Position numbers and translations under genes: made by a program
In this document: one piece after another, positions 10,794 through 25,394 of the stretch
How positions within the stretch are numbered: the stretch's first letter is position 1
How the letters are laid out: every line of letters begins with the position of its first letter
Assembly (NCBI RefSeq): GCF_900174485.1
Contig: NZ_LT837803.1
Span: 2,743,305 to 2,807,304, forward strand
Direction of reading: 5' to 3'
Length of the DNA stretch: 64,000 nt
Source: Sterolibacterium denitrificans
GTDB taxonomy: Bacteria; Pseudomonadota; Gammaproteobacteria; Burkholderiales; Rhodocyclaceae
The notes under the pieces: model-generated
The model's input: only the letters and a program-made list of their open reading frames with translations
Databases searched by the model: none
Told to the model about the DNA's origin: nothing

Positions 10794-11408
10794 TCTCCCC
10801 TCGCGCGCTGGCGCTGAAACTGCTGCTCGCCGGCCTCGCCTGCGCCGTCATGCTGCCGGCGACGGCCTCCGGCCCGGCGCAATTTCAGACCTTCATCAGC
10901 AGCACCCACAGCGCCCGCGCCCACTTCAGCCAGACGGTCACGGCCTTGTCCGGCCGCAAACCGCAGGTCTCGCAAGGCAGTTTGAGCTTCGCCCGCCCGG
11001 GACGCTTCCGCTGGGTCTATGAAACCCCCTACCATCAGTTGCTGGTCGGCGATGGCACGCGCCTGTGGATCTTCGACCGCGACCTCAACCAGGTGACCGT
11101 CAAGCAGCTCGGCCAGGCGCTCGGCGCCAGCCCGGCCGCCCTGCTCGCCGGCGACAATGCCCTCGACAGGAACTTCATCATCACCGATGCCGGCAGCGCC
11201 GACGGTCTGGAATTCATCGAAGCCATGCCGCGCAACAAGGAAGAAGGCGGCTTCGAGCTGGTGCGCATCGGCCTGCGCGACAATCTGCCGCAAGTGATGA
11301 TCGTGCATGACAACTTCGGTCAGCAGACCACCCTGAACTTCCGCCAGTTCGAACGCAATCCCTCGCTGCCTGCCGAGTTGTTCCGCTTCACCCCGCCTGC
11401 GGGCGCCG

Positions 11409-11425
<17 letters not shown>
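10790..11425 (+). CDS. lolA: Outer-membrane lipoprotein carrier LolA
   Basis: LolA is the periplasmic chaperone that takes lipoproteins from the LolCDE exporter to the outer membrane. The 211-residue precursor has a signal peptide (about 1-26, ending ATA before SGPAQF) and the LolA beta-barrel pattern, including [20 protein letters not shown] and [17 protein letters not shown]. The start overlaps the ftsK stop (ATGA), a common arrangement. The gene overlaps the rarA start by 17 bases. Confidence 0.93.
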
Positions 11426-15604
<4,179 letters not shown>

Positions 15605-15918
15605 GGGCGGTCCTCCAAAAAATCGACACCCCGAACGCAAACACCTCGTGGCAGCACAGAATCGCGCTGCGCTCGCGTTATGCGTTACATCGTTGCCTGG
15701 ATCGATGGACGAACATGCAAAAGCGGCGTGGTTGCAGAAACCCGCGTGCCATGCATGCCATTGCAGGAACCCGTCGATTGAAAACCGGACGGATCAGAGT
15801 AGCGGAGAAGCGGAGCAACGGAAATCCGGACCATCGTGCGATGAATACTGCCGCTTCCAGGAGGGCATTTTAACAGAGTCTCCGGCGCGGCCCGTTCCCG
15901 GGTGCCGTGCCGTCGTAT
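15605..15918. other. Gap without a gene between mltF and the ankyrin gene
   Basis: I see no convincing reading frame, RNA or terminator in these 314 bases. The right half is rich in short purine repeats (such as CGGAGAAGCGGAG near 15,804). It must contain the mltF promoter, but no clear -35/-10 pair stands out. Confidence 0.5.
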
Positions 15919-17133
15919 TCAAGGCATCTGCTTCAGACGCTCCACCGCCTCGTAAAGCGACTTGCGCAAGGCATCGACCGGCTGGCCGCTGGCCCGGGCC
16001 TGCTGCATCCGCTCCAGGATAAGGCTGATCTCGCCGCGGACGGCAGCCGCCGCTGCCGCTGCGGACTCGTCGCCCCCGTGTATTGCCACCGGCGTCCCGG
16101 CAGCGGCATCGCGGTAAATCATCTCGGCGCGTTCGCCGACAGAAGTTCCTGCACCTCCTGTTTCCCCGGGCTTCGCCGCACGCCGGGCCGTGATGAGCAG
16201 TTTTCCGGGCTTGCCGCGGCGCGCCGCTTTGCGTTTCGGAGTGTCGATGACGATGCGGCGGCTTTCCTGCCTGAAGCGCTCGACGCTTGCCTGCAGCGCC
16301 GCCCGCAGGCTTGCCGCAGACTGCCCTGCCGCCTCGGCCAGACGAATCTGACGCAGGATTTCCTCGATTTCCGCCGGCCCGGCTTCGGAGCGCTGCGGCG
16401 CACCGAAGCTGGCCGGATCGGCCTGCGCGGCCCGGGCGAATTCCGCCTGGCTGGATACCAGCCGGGCAATGCCGAAGTTCCCATGACGCATCGCCCAGCC
16501 CAGCGCCGATTCGCCGCGTTCATTGACGGCCTGGACATCCGCCCCTGCCTCGAGCAATTGGCGCGCCAGATCGGCATGGCCCTCGCGCGCGGCCATCATC
16601 AGCACCGTGGAGCCATTCGGCGCGCGCGCATTCACATCTCCTCCGCGAGCCAGCAGCAGACTGACGATTTGCGGATGATCGGCAAAGGTCGCGTAATGCA
16701 GCGCCGTCCAGCGCGCGCCGGGACGATCCGCCGCCGCGCCATGATCCAGCAGCCATTGCACCGCCGCCAGATGACCGCGCCAGGCGGCCAGCAACAGGGC
16801 CTGTTCGTCGTAACGATTGGTCAGGTCGATGCGCGCGCCATGCCGCACGAACAGCTCCATCATGGCGATGTTGCCTTCCCAGGCCGCAATCATCAGGCCG
16901 CTGCCGATGCGATCGCCCTGGAAATCGGCCGGCAAGCCGTCGTCCAGCCAGGCGGCGACGCGTTTCAGGTCGCCCTGTTCGACCACCAGCGCAAAACGGG
17001 TCGGATCGGGCAATGACGGCGTTTCGGCATGCGCGGCCGCCGGAAACAGACTGCAATGCAACCCGAACCAGAACGCGCAGGCAGCGCATACGGTCGCGTA
17101 AAACCGCAAGGATTTGCTTGGAGACACGGGCAA
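15919..17133 (-). CDS. Secreted ankyrin-repeat protein with duplicated C-terminal helix motif
   Basis: The 404-residue product begins with a signal peptide (hydrophobic 11-33, AHA cleavage at about 36), followed by about five ankyrin repeats (40-230), for example TALHYATFADHPQIVSLLLA and VLMMAAREGHADLARQLLEA. Ankyrin repeats bind proteins; the partner is unknown. After the repeats come two related 36-residue helical blocks, residues 255-290 and 368-403, both built on EI..IL.....A.A.GQ....LR..L...VER..Q, separated by a basic Ala/Lys/Arg stretch and an Ala-rich patch. The start is not ATG: TTG 17133 follows GAGGATG closely and GTG 17127 is an alternative. It is divergent from a tonB-like gene 89 bases away. 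Confidence 0.8.
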   Translation of the reverse strand: MPVSPSKSLRFYATVCAACAFWFGLHCSLFPAAAHAETPSLPDPTRFALVVEQGDLKRVAAWLDDGLPADFQGDRIGSGLMIAAWEGNIAMMELFVRHGARIDLTNRYDEQALLLAAWRGHLAAVQWLLDHGAAADRPGARWTALHYATFADHPQIVSLLLARGGDVNARAPNGSTVLMMAAREGHADLARQLLEAGADVQAVNERGESALGWAMRHGNFGIARLVSSQAEFARAAQADPASFGAPQRSEAGPAEIEEILRQIRLAEAAGQSAASLRAALQASVERFRQESRRIVIDTPKRKAARRGKPGKLLITARRAAKPGETGGAGTSVGERAEMIYRDAAAGTPVAIHGGDESAAAAAAAVRGEISLILERMQQARASGQPVDALRKSLYEAVERLKQMP

Positions 17134-17222
17134 ACATCCTCATCCGCAAAAGCCCCGTTGTAGCAGAATGTACGCTGTTTTCAAAATGCTCGGCCATCTG
17201 CCTGCCGTCTCTGGAATGTGGA

Positions 17223-17804
17223 ATGTACCCGCCCTCTCGCTTCTCCCTGGCCGTCGCCCTGCTGATCTCCCTGCTTCTGCACCTGTCATTGCTCGGCGCC
17301 GGCCTGCTGCTGCAGCCGCAGGCTTTGTCGAGCAACCGTCAGGCCGCAGCCGCACGGATCGATACCCGCCTGCTGCCGCCCGCAACGCAGAACCTGGCCG
17401 AGCCGCTGCTGAAGAACACCCTGGCCGAAGAAACCGCGCCACCGCCCGATCCTCCCGCCGAACCGGCACGCGCCGCTGCGCAATCCCTGGCATCCTCATC
17501 CTCGCCGGCATCGGCAAAGCCGCGCGCTTCAAGCGCATCATCCGCCGCACGGCAGACGGCGCAACGCAAGCTCGCCGCACATATCTACTACCCGGAAGAA
17601 GCCGTGGCACGCGGACTGGAAGGCGAGGTGCGCCTGCTGCTGACGCTCGCCCCGGACGGCCGGCTGCTCGATGCCGTGATTGCCGCAAGCAGCGGTCATG
17701 CGCTACTCGACCAGGCTGCGCTCGATGCCGTGCGGACGATGGGCGGGCTACCCGATGCCGGCGTCGTGGAGTTGATCCTGCCCGTCGTGTTCAGGCTGCA
17801 GTGA
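17223..17804 (+). CDS. TonB-like energy transducer, second copy
   Basis: The 193-residue protein has one N-terminal membrane segment (about 8-30, AVALLISLLLHLSLLGAGLL), a Pro/Ala/Ser-rich periplasmic linker (about 60-115) and a TonB C-terminal domain with YYPEEAVARGLEGEVRLLLT and ASSGHALLDQAALDAVR. It is shorter than the first tonB and has no exbBD beside it, so it would have to borrow the motor proteins or serve as a TonB-domain protein of another system. No Fur box is seen upstream. Its last 57 bases overlap the 3' end of the histidine kinase on the opposite strand. Confidence 0.82.
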   Translation: MYPPSRFSLAVALLISLLLHLSLLGAGLLLQPQALSSNRQAAAARIDTRLLPPATQNLAEPLLKNTLAEETAPPPDPPAEPARAAAQSLASSSSPASAKPRASSASSAARQTAQRKLAAHIYYPEEAVARGLEGEVRLLLTLAPDGRLLDAVIAASSGHALLDQAALDAVRTMGGLPDAGVVELILPVVFRLQ

Positions 17805-20606
17805 TGCCTGGGTGACGTTGGCCAGACCTCTCGATGAAGGCGCGTGACTGTGCCGGGAATCGGCGCCGGCTGCGGGCAGGACAATGCTGAAGACGGCGCC
17901 CCGCCCGGGCTCCGATCGCAAGTCCAGATTCAGCTCAAGCAAATGGGCGATGCGCTGCACGATGGAAAGCCCGAGCCCCAGGCCGATGCCCGAGTTCCGC
18001 TCCGGATTGCCGATCTGAAAATATTCGTCGAAGATTTTCCGGCTGTATTCGGCGGCGATGCCAGGGCCGTTGTCGCGAACTTCGATGCGGAATCCCGCGC
18101 GACTGCGCCGCGCGCACACCAGCACCTTGCCGGCGACGGAAAACTTGATGGCGTTATCGACCAGATTGCCAAGCAAACGGCAGAACAGGATGGGATCGGT
18201 ATGCACGACCCCGTCGACCGACCTGACGAAGAGCGAGACACCCGCCTTGCGGGCAATCGGCCCGTAGGTCGTCTCGGTTTCCTGCAGGAGCCGAACGAGC
18301 GGAACGTCGCACTTGTGCGTTTCCAGCTTGCCCATGTCGAAGCGGGAAATGTCCAGCAACATTTCCAGTTGCGCCGACATCGACTTGATGGCGAGTTGCA
18401 GGCTGTCGGCAATCTGTTGCTGGGCAGAGCACACCTCCTGGCCGAGCGCGTCGGCGAACAATTGCGCGGCATACAACGGCTGGCGCAGATCATGACTGGC
18501 CGCATTGAGAAAATTCGCTTTCGCCGCCGCCAGTTGTTCCGCCTCGCGACGGCGTGCGTCGATCTCCTGCATGACCTGAAACAGGCGTTCTTGCTCGGCC
18601 TTGAGTTCGGTAATGTCCCTGATCGTTCCGACCAGTCGCAGCGCCTTGCCATGCTCGTCACGCTTGACGACCAGACCGCGCGACTGCAGCCAGATCCAAC
18701 CGCCGTTGCCGTGGCGCACGCGCAATTCCACCGAAGAGGTATCGATGCCCTGCTGGGTATGGTGTTCCCGATTCTTGGTTCCCCGCTCCACGTCATCCGG
18801 ATGAACGCGTTGGCACCACGTATCGTAATCGTGCTCCATTTCATCGCTGCCCAGCCCCAGCATCTGCATGCTGCGCGGCGAAAAGCTGATCCTGCCGGCC
18901 AGCACATCCCAGTCCCAGACGCCGTCACCCGCGCCTTCCAGGGCGAATTTCCAGCGCTCCTCGCTACGGCGCAGCGCCTCCTCGACGCCTTTGCGCTCGC
19001 TGATGTCGCTCATGCAGCCGACGATGCGCAGCGACTGCTCCTTCTGATCCTGCACCACCAAAATGCCGCTGCCATGCACCCATTTCCAGCTTCCATCCTT
19101 GCAGCGCAGGCGAAACTCTATGCTGTCGGTGGCCTTTTCACGGGCCAGCAGGCTGCGGAAACTTTCGTCGATCACTGCCTGGTCGTCGGGGTGCAGACGC
19201 GTCATCCACTCGCTGGCATCGTCGCGGATCTCGTCCTCGGCATAGCCAAGAATCTCCTTCCAGTGCGCGGAATAGACGCACTTGTTGGTTGCCAGCTCCC
19301 ATTCCCAAACGCCATGGCCCACCGAATCCAGGGCCAGCTTCCAGCGTTTCTCGTTCTCGCGGACGACTTCCTCCACCTGCCGGTGCTCGGTGATGTCCAC
19401 ATTGGTGCCGATGATGCGCAAAGGCTTTCCGTCCGGATCGCGTGAAACCACCGCAGCACGCGAAAGTATCCAGCGCCAGCCGCCATCGCGGGCGCGCAGG
19501 CGCACTTCGATCGAGGTATGTTCCGTCACGCCATCGGTCAATTGCCGGCCATTGGCTTCGGTGATCGGCAAATCATCCGGATGCACCCGGCTATACCACT
19601 CTTCCGGGCTGGTACCGATCTCGTCTGCGGCATAGCCGAGCATTGCCTTCCAGCGCGTCGAATAATTGAGCACGCCATTGACCACATCCCAGTCCCAGAC
19701 ACCATCGCCGACCCCTTCGATCACCAGCTTGCAGCGTTCGGCATACTGCTGCACCGCCGCTTGCAGGCGCATGCGCTCGCTGACATCGATGGTGTAGCCG
19801 TGCCACAGCACGCTGCCATTGGCGAGCGCTTCCGGATGCGCTTCGATGGCGCGCCAGCGGATTTCACCACTCGGCAGCATCATGCGATATTCATGGCGCC
19901 AGAGCTGCAATGTCTCCGCGGATGTTCGCATCGAGGCTCGCAGTGACGCCAGATCATCCGGATGCACACGCCCCAGAAGATGGCCGACGTCGGCGCGCGC
20001 CTGCTCCTGCGTCACGCCGTACATGCGCGGAATCGACTCGCTGACGTAGGGGAAACACGTGCTGCCATCGGGATTCAGCCGGTACTGGAACAGGATGCCG
20101 GGAATCCGCGCGCACAGATTGGTATAGAAATCGAGTTGCTGATGGGTGGCCTGCACTGCCGCCCGTTCGGCACTGAGATCGCGCGCAATGACGGTGACGG
20201 TGCAATCTTCCGGAGACATATTCGTATCCATGCCCAGCCGGCCTTCGAGCCTGATCCAGCGCTCATTCGATACCTCGGGCGGCAGCGCAGGCAACGACAG
20301 CAGCAGCTCGCAACTCCCCTCCGCCGCAACGGCAAAGCACTGCTGCAGGAAGCTCTCGAACACCGGCAGCGCAGTGTCGGCAATGCAAGCCTGCAAGGCG
20401 GCGGGCGCGCCGTGCGCCAGACCGAGCAAGCGCCGCGCCGCCCGGTTGCTCTGGCGCACGCTGCCATCGCGTGCCAGCACCAGACAGGCCACCGGCATCT
20501 CTTCAAACAACTGGCGATAATCCGGCGAACGCTCTGTCTCCATCACAGGCATCTCATCTGCGGCGCGAATTCGTGAAAGGGCTGGGGAACAAATGGAATC
20601 GGTCAT
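17748..20606 (-). CDS. Multi-PAS sensor histidine kinase
   Basis: The 952-residue protein has five successive PAS/PAC units (about 28-140, 155-280, 285-405, 410-535 and 540-665), several with the PAS-3-type pattern WDWDV...YS.RWK.MLGY and R.HPDD. A short coiled coil follows, then a histidine kinase core: H-box FLNAASHDLRQPLYA, N-box GNLVDNAIKFS and G-boxes VRDNGPGI and GIGLGLGLSIV. There is no membrane segment, so it is probably a soluble sensor, and no receiver domain or adjacent response regulator, so it is an orphan. The DLRQPL H-box is that of the subgroup often found in hybrid kinases. The last 19 codons run antisense to the tonB-like gene. Confidence 0.9.
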   Translation of the reverse strand: MTDSICSPALSRIRAADEMPVMETERSPDYRQLFEEMPVACLVLARDGSVRQSNRAARRLLGLAHGAPAALQACIADTALPVFESFLQQCFAVAAEGSCELLLSLPALPPEVSNERWIRLEGRLGMDTNMSPEDCTVTVIARDLSAERAAVQATHQQLDFYTNLCARIPGILFQYRLNPDGSTCFPYVSESIPRMYGVTQEQARADVGHLLGRVHPDDLASLRASMRTSAETLQLWRHEYRMMLPSGEIRWRAIEAHPEALANGSVLWHGYTIDVSERMRLQAAVQQYAERCKLVIEGVGDGVWDWDVVNGVLNYSTRWKAMLGYAADEIGTSPEEWYSRVHPDDLPITEANGRQLTDGVTEHTSIEVRLRARDGGWRWILSRAAVVSRDPDGKPLRIIGTNVDITEHRQVEEVVRENEKRWKLALDSVGHGVWEWELATNKCVYSAHWKEILGYAEDEIRDDASEWMTRLHPDDQAVIDESFRSLLAREKATDSIEFRLRCKDGSWKWVHGSGILVVQDQKEQSLRIVGCMSDISERKGVEEALRRSEERWKFALEGAGDGVWDWDVLAGRISFSPRSMQMLGLGSDEMEHDYDTWCQRVHPDDVERGTKNREHHTQQGIDTSSVELRVRHGNGGWIWLQSRGLVVKRDEHGKALRLVGTIRDITELKAEQERLFQVMQEIDARRREAEQLAAAKANFLNAASHDLRQPLYAAQLFADALGQEVCSAQQQIADSLQLAIKSMSAQLEMLLDISRFDMGKLETHKCDVPLVRLLQETETTYGPIARKAGVSLFVRSVDGVVHTDPILFCRLLGNLVDNAIKFSVAGKVLVCARRSRAGFRIEVRDNGPGIAAEYSRKIFDEYFQIGNPERNSGIGLGLGLSIVQRIAHLLELNLDLRSEPGRGAVFSIVLPAAGADSRHSHAPSSRGLANVTQASLQPEHDGQDQLHDAGIG

Positions 20607-20811
20607 GGTCTTGCTTCACTGTGCTGTGTTCCGGACGCATTATCTGCCCGATATTCCGAGACCCCAATACTCCCACAATCCCGGCCAGGGGAAATGTCGA
20701 TGAGCCGACGATCCGGAAAACGGTACGGAGGAGTTTATCGGGTATGCTGGCCCTGCGCGGGACATGCAACACACAGCACACAACTCTCAACTTCCACAGG
20801 AGCAAGCAGCG

Positions 20812-21231
20812 GTGAGATTCAGAAGCAAGCGAATGCGATTATCCGGGTTGTCCGCCGCAGGCGGCATGGAACGCAATGCCAGTCCCTTGGCCCGGGTTTT
20901 GTCGTATCTCGTAACGGCCGTGGCACTGGTGCTGGCGCTGGCATTCTCGGCCGTCATTTTCGGTCTGCTGCTGTTCGCCGGCATACTGGTCGGCGCCTGG
21001 TTCTGGTGGAAGACCCGAGCCCTGCGACGCCAGATGCAGGAAGCCGCCGAGGCGATGGCCGCAACCGGTACCGCGCACGCTGAAGGCGAAGGTGAAATCA
21101 TCGAAGGCGTCGGTGTGCGCATACACGAAGACAGGTTCGGCCTCGCGGAATACGCGGAGCCCGGGGAGTCCGGCGAATCCGGGAAGCCCGAGGCCCCCGA
21201 CCGCCCCGCCGGACACGGATCCGGGTATTGA
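20812..21231 (+). CDS. Small membrane protein of unknown function
   Basis: I do not recognise the family. The 139-residue product has one or two closely spaced membrane segments (about 25-65, VLSYLVTAVALVLALAFSAVIFG split in the middle by Leu/Phe runs and ending in GAWFWWKTR), then an amphipathic stretch LRRQMQEAAEAM and an acidic, Gly/Pro/Glu-rich tail (EPGESGESG). GTG 20812 is preferred because AGGAG lies nine bases upstream; ATG 20866 is an alternative that begins just before the membrane part. It sits between two divergent sensor genes. Confidence 0.6.
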   Translation: MRFRSKRMRLSGLSAAGGMERNASPLARVLSYLVTAVALVLALAFSAVIFGLLLFAGILVGAWFWWKTRALRRQMQEAAEAMAATGTAHAEGEGEIIEGVGVRIHEDRFGLAEYAEPGESGESGKPEAPDRPAGHGSGY

Positions 21232-21246
21232 GCGCAGCGGCCGGCG

Positions 21247-23196
21247 TCAGGCGATGGCCTTGGCCGCGATCAGATTTTCCATGTATTCCACGAACGCCGC
21301 TGCCGCCATCGGCCGCGCGAAGTGGTAGCCCTGCGCTTCGTCGCAGTGCTGGCCATGCAGCATGGCAACCAGGGTCTCGTCCTCGACGCCTTCGGCAATC
21401 ACCTGCAGGTTCAGGCTGCGCGCCATCTGGATGATGGCATGCACGATGGCGGCATCGTTCTTGTCGCTGGCCATGTCGCGCACGAAGGACTGGTCGATCT
21501 TGAGCTTGTCGACATCGAAACGCTTGAGGTAGGAGAGGCTGGAATAGCCGGTGCCGAAATCATCGATTGACAGCTTGATGCCCATCGACTTCAGGCGCTT
21601 GAGGATTTCCAGGGTCTTCTCGATATCCTGCACCAGGATCGATTCGGTCAGTTCGAGCTCCAGATACTGCGGATCGTGGCCGGATTCGTTGAGCGCCTGC
21701 ACCACGCTTTTCTCGATGTCGCCGCGCTGGAACTGGATCGCCGACAGGTTCACCGCAACGACGATCGGCGGCAGGCCGGCCTTGCGCCATTCGACCGCCT
21801 GCTGGCAGGCATGCTTGAGCGCCCAGTCGCCCATGGGCACGATCAGGCCGCTCTCCTCGGCAATGGCGATGAACCGTCCCGGCTGCAGGATGCCCATCTC
21901 CGGATGGCGCCAGCGAATCAGCGCCTCCACCCCGACCACCTTGCCATCGGCCAGATTGATCTGCGGCTGGTAGTGCAGCAGGAATTCGTCGTTGATCAAC
22001 GCCTGGCGCAAGCCGTTGCGAATCTTCAGATATTCGACGGCTTCGTTGTTCATCTGCTCGGTGTAGAACTGGTAGGTATTGCGGCCGCTGGCCTTGGCCT
22101 TGTAGAGCGCGGTATCCGCCTTCTTCAGCAGGGAATCGAAATCCTTGCCGTCTTCCGGATAGACGGCGATGCCGATGGAAACCGAGGTGGTCAGGTCGTG
22201 CCCCTGCACCTTGAAGGTGGTGCCCAGGGTTTCCTGCACCTTGGTGGCGATGGTGGAAATGATTTCCGGATCGATCACATTGGCCAGGATGATCAGGAAT
22301 TCGTCGCCGCCCAGGCGGGCAATGGTGTCGGTCGTGCGCACGCAGTCGCGCAGCGTGTCGGCAATTTTCTTGATCAGTCCGTCCCCGACCGGGTGGCCGA
22401 GGGTATCGTTGATCGCCTTGAAGTGATCGAGATCCAGGTGCAGCACGCCCACCCCGCTCTTCTCGCGCGAGGCGTAGGCCACGGCATGATCCAGACGGTC
22501 CTTGGCCAGTTGGCGGTTGGGCAGACCGGTCAGCGCATCGTGATAGGCCAGATAGTTGATCTGCTCCTCGGCCTGCTTGCGCATGCCGATGTCCTGGATC
22601 AGCGGCAGAAAATAGAGCGGCTGGCCATTGCCATCCTTTACCAGGCTCATCGACACCTGTGCCCAGACATCCGCCCCGCTCTGCGACAGATAACGGCTTT
22701 CGCTGTTGTAATGCTCGGCATCGCCAGTCAGCAGACGCTGCATGCGTTCCAGCTCCTGGGGCAGCTCTTCCGGATGCATGACATCGCGGAAGTTCTTCGC
22801 CAGCAGCTCCTCGCGTTCATAGCCGAGGATCCGGCAGAGCGTTTCATTGGCGTCGAGGAAACCATGACCGGGCGCCACGATGGCGGCGCCCAGCGGCGAC
22901 TGGTCGAACATTTTGCGCCAGCGCCGCTCGCCCTCCTGCTGCGCCTGCTTCACAGCGGCCAGCGATTCACGACCGGCCTGCTGCTGCGCCGATGCACGCA
23001 ACAGCAGGCGTGCCGCCAGCAACGAAGCAGAGATGAAGAAAACGGCCGTCATGATGGCAGCCGGCACGCCAAAGCCGTGAACGTTGCCAAGGACCAGTAC
23101 CGTCAGGAGTCCCACCAGCAGATTCGCGGCAATCACTGCCCAGATCACCTGCTTGCGGAAAGAGTTGGCTGGCAGTAATGGTGCGGCTTTGGTCAT
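21247..23196 (-). CDS. Membrane PAS-GGDEF-EAL protein (cyclic di-GMP turnover)
   Basis: The 649-residue protein has two N-terminal membrane segments (about 14-35 and 42-68), a PAS domain (about 95-210), a GGDEF domain (about 225-385) with intact RLGGDEFLI, and an EAL domain (about 395-640) with the signature as EALIRW, the metal ligand ELTES and the loop DDFGTGYSSL. Both active sites look complete, so synthesis and breakdown of cyclic di-GMP are both possible and the PAS domain may set the balance. ATG 23196 is chosen because AGGA precedes it at normal distance and an upstream in-frame start lacks one. Confidence 0.92.
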   Translation of the reverse strand: MTKAAPLLPANSFRKQVIWAVIAANLLVGLLTVLVLGNVHGFGVPAAIMTAVFFISASLLAARLLLRASAQQQAGRESLAAVKQAQQEGERRWRKMFDQSPLGAAIVAPGHGFLDANETLCRILGYEREELLAKNFRDVMHPEELPQELERMQRLLTGDAEHYNSESRYLSQSGADVWAQVSMSLVKDGNGQPLYFLPLIQDIGMRKQAEEQINYLAYHDALTGLPNRQLAKDRLDHAVAYASREKSGVGVLHLDLDHFKAINDTLGHPVGDGLIKKIADTLRDCVRTTDTIARLGGDEFLIILANVIDPEIISTIATKVQETLGTTFKVQGHDLTTSVSIGIAVYPEDGKDFDSLLKKADTALYKAKASGRNTYQFYTEQMNNEAVEYLKIRNGLRQALINDEFLLHYQPQINLADGKVVGVEALIRWRHPEMGILQPGRFIAIAEESGLIVPMGDWALKHACQQAVEWRKAGLPPIVVAVNLSAIQFQRGDIEKSVVQALNESGHDPQYLELELTESILVQDIEKTLEILKRLKSMGIKLSIDDFGTGYSSLSYLKRFDVDKLKIDQSFVRDMASDKNDAAIVHAIIQMARSLNLQVIAEGVEDETLVAMLHGQHCDEAQGYHFARPMAAAAFVEYMENLIAAKAIA

Positions 23197-23396
23197 TGCA
23201 TCGCGTCCTGTCGGTATCGGCCCATCGGAAACATCGAAACGTCGGCACATCCGGATCATCCCGTTCCGCGAGACGGTACCCCGGTGCTCGCGAATTTACT
23301 GTTCCGCAAGGTTTCATGCAAGGAAACATTACCCACTCCGTATCCATCCAGCCATTCCCTGTTCGCCGCATGGGATACGGCCGCGCAATGACGCCA

Positions 23397-23402
23397 TATA
23401 AT
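23397..23402 (+). promoter_or_regulatory. Candidate -10 box for the ferredoxin gene
   Basis: A perfect TATAAT lies 31 bases before the ferredoxin ATG. No good -35 is seen 16-18 bases upstream, so activation by a factor or an extended -10 would be needed. Confidence 0.35.
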
Positions 23403-23433
23403 CCATTTTCTCCCCTGAGCAGACGGAATGGCC

Positions 23434-23751
23434 ATGAACTATTACAAGCACCACGTTTTCTTCTGCACCAACCAGCGTGAACCCGGCATGGTCTGCTGCG
23501 GCGCGCGCGGCGGCGTCGAACTGCGCAATTACGCCAAGGATCGCATCAAGGCACTGGGCCTGAACGAAGGCGAAGCGGGGCAACGCATCCGCATCAACTC
23601 TGCCGGCTGTTTCGATCGCTGCGACGAAGGGCCGGTGCTCGTCGTCTATCCCGAGGGCGTCTGGTACACCTATATCGACAAGGAAGACATCGACGAAATC
23701 ATCGACACGCACCTGATCGGTGGCCAGGTCGTCGAACGCCTGCGCATCTGA
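23434..23751 (+). CDS. Thioredoxin-like 2Fe-2S ferredoxin
   Basis: The 105-residue protein has the thioredoxin-fold ferredoxin pattern: FFCTNQ near the N-terminus, then VCCGARGG, and later AGCFDRCDEGPVLVVYPEG, giving the four cluster cysteines. Such proteins carry electrons; the partner is unknown. ATG 23434 is chosen over the ATG two codons upstream because the purine-rich GACGGA then has a normal distance. It is followed 14 bases later by an alpha/beta hydrolase, so the two probably form one transcript with the exporter genes after them. Confidence 0.9.
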   Translation: MNYYKHHVFFCTNQREPGMVCCGARGGVELRNYAKDRIKALGLNEGEAGQRIRINSAGCFDRCDEGPVLVVYPEGVWYTYIDKEDIDEIIDTHLIGGQVVERLRI

Positions 23752-23765
23752 CCGCATGAGCGCCC

Positions 23766-24401
23766 ATGACTGAACGCTTGCTGCTCGACGGCCCGGATGG
23801 CCGCATCGAAGTTTTCGTCGATACCCTGCCGCTGCCCGGGCTGCGCGGCATTGCGCTGGTCGCCCATCCGCATCCACTGTTCGGCGGCACGGCCGACAAC
23901 AAGGTGGTGACGACACTGGCCAAGGCCCTGCGCGGTCTGGGCTACGTCACGCTGCGGCCGAACTTTCGCGGCGTCGGCGCCAGCGAAGGCAGCCACGACC
24001 AGGGCGAGGCCGAAACCGCCGACCTGCTGGCCGTGCAGCAATACGCCGTCCAGCGCTTCGGTGCGCTGCCCACGGTGCTCGCCGGCTTTTCCTTCGGCGC
24101 CCATGTGGCGACCCGTCTGGCCAGGATACTCGCCGAACGCGACACGCCGGCCGAACGCCTGATACTGGTCGGCACGGCCGCCGGCCATGTCGAAGGCGCG
24201 CGCAGCTACGATACCGCCGCCGTACCCGCCGACACCATCGTCATCCATGGTTCGGAGGACACCACGGTGCCGCTGGCCAATGTCCTCGCCTGGGCCGAGC
24301 CGCTGGAACTGCCGATCAGCCTGGTACCGGGCGCGGATCATTTCTTCCATCGCAAGCTGCACATCATCCGCAACATCATCCATGCGGCATGGAAGCGCTG
24401 A
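23766..24401 (+). CDS. Alpha/beta hydrolase
   Basis: The 211-residue cytosolic hydrolase has a nucleophile elbow GFSFGA (Ser at about residue 102), an acid in [10 protein letters not shown] and a His in GADHFFHR, the full catalytic triad of the dienelactone hydrolase-like group. The N-terminal [15 protein letters not shown] is typical of a widespread bacterial subgroup of unknown substrate. It lies between the ferredoxin and the NodIJ-type exporter. Confidence 0.88.
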   Translation: MTERLLLDGPDGRIEVFVDTLPLPGLRGIALVAHPHPLFGGTADNKVVTTLAKALRGLGYVTLRPNFRGVGASEGSHDQGEAETADLLAVQQYAVQRFGALPTVLAGFSFGAHVATRLARILAERDTPAERLILVGTAAGHVEGARSYDTAAVPADTIVIHGSEDTTVPLANVLAWAEPLELPISLVPGADHFFHRKLHIIRNIIHAAWKR

Positions 24402-24456
24402 TGTGCTGAGCGTACAAAACGTGCCGAAAAAATTGCCCGTATCGGATATATCGGAC

Positions 24457-25377
<921 letters not shown>

Positions 25378-25394
25378 GGACACAGACCCGCACC

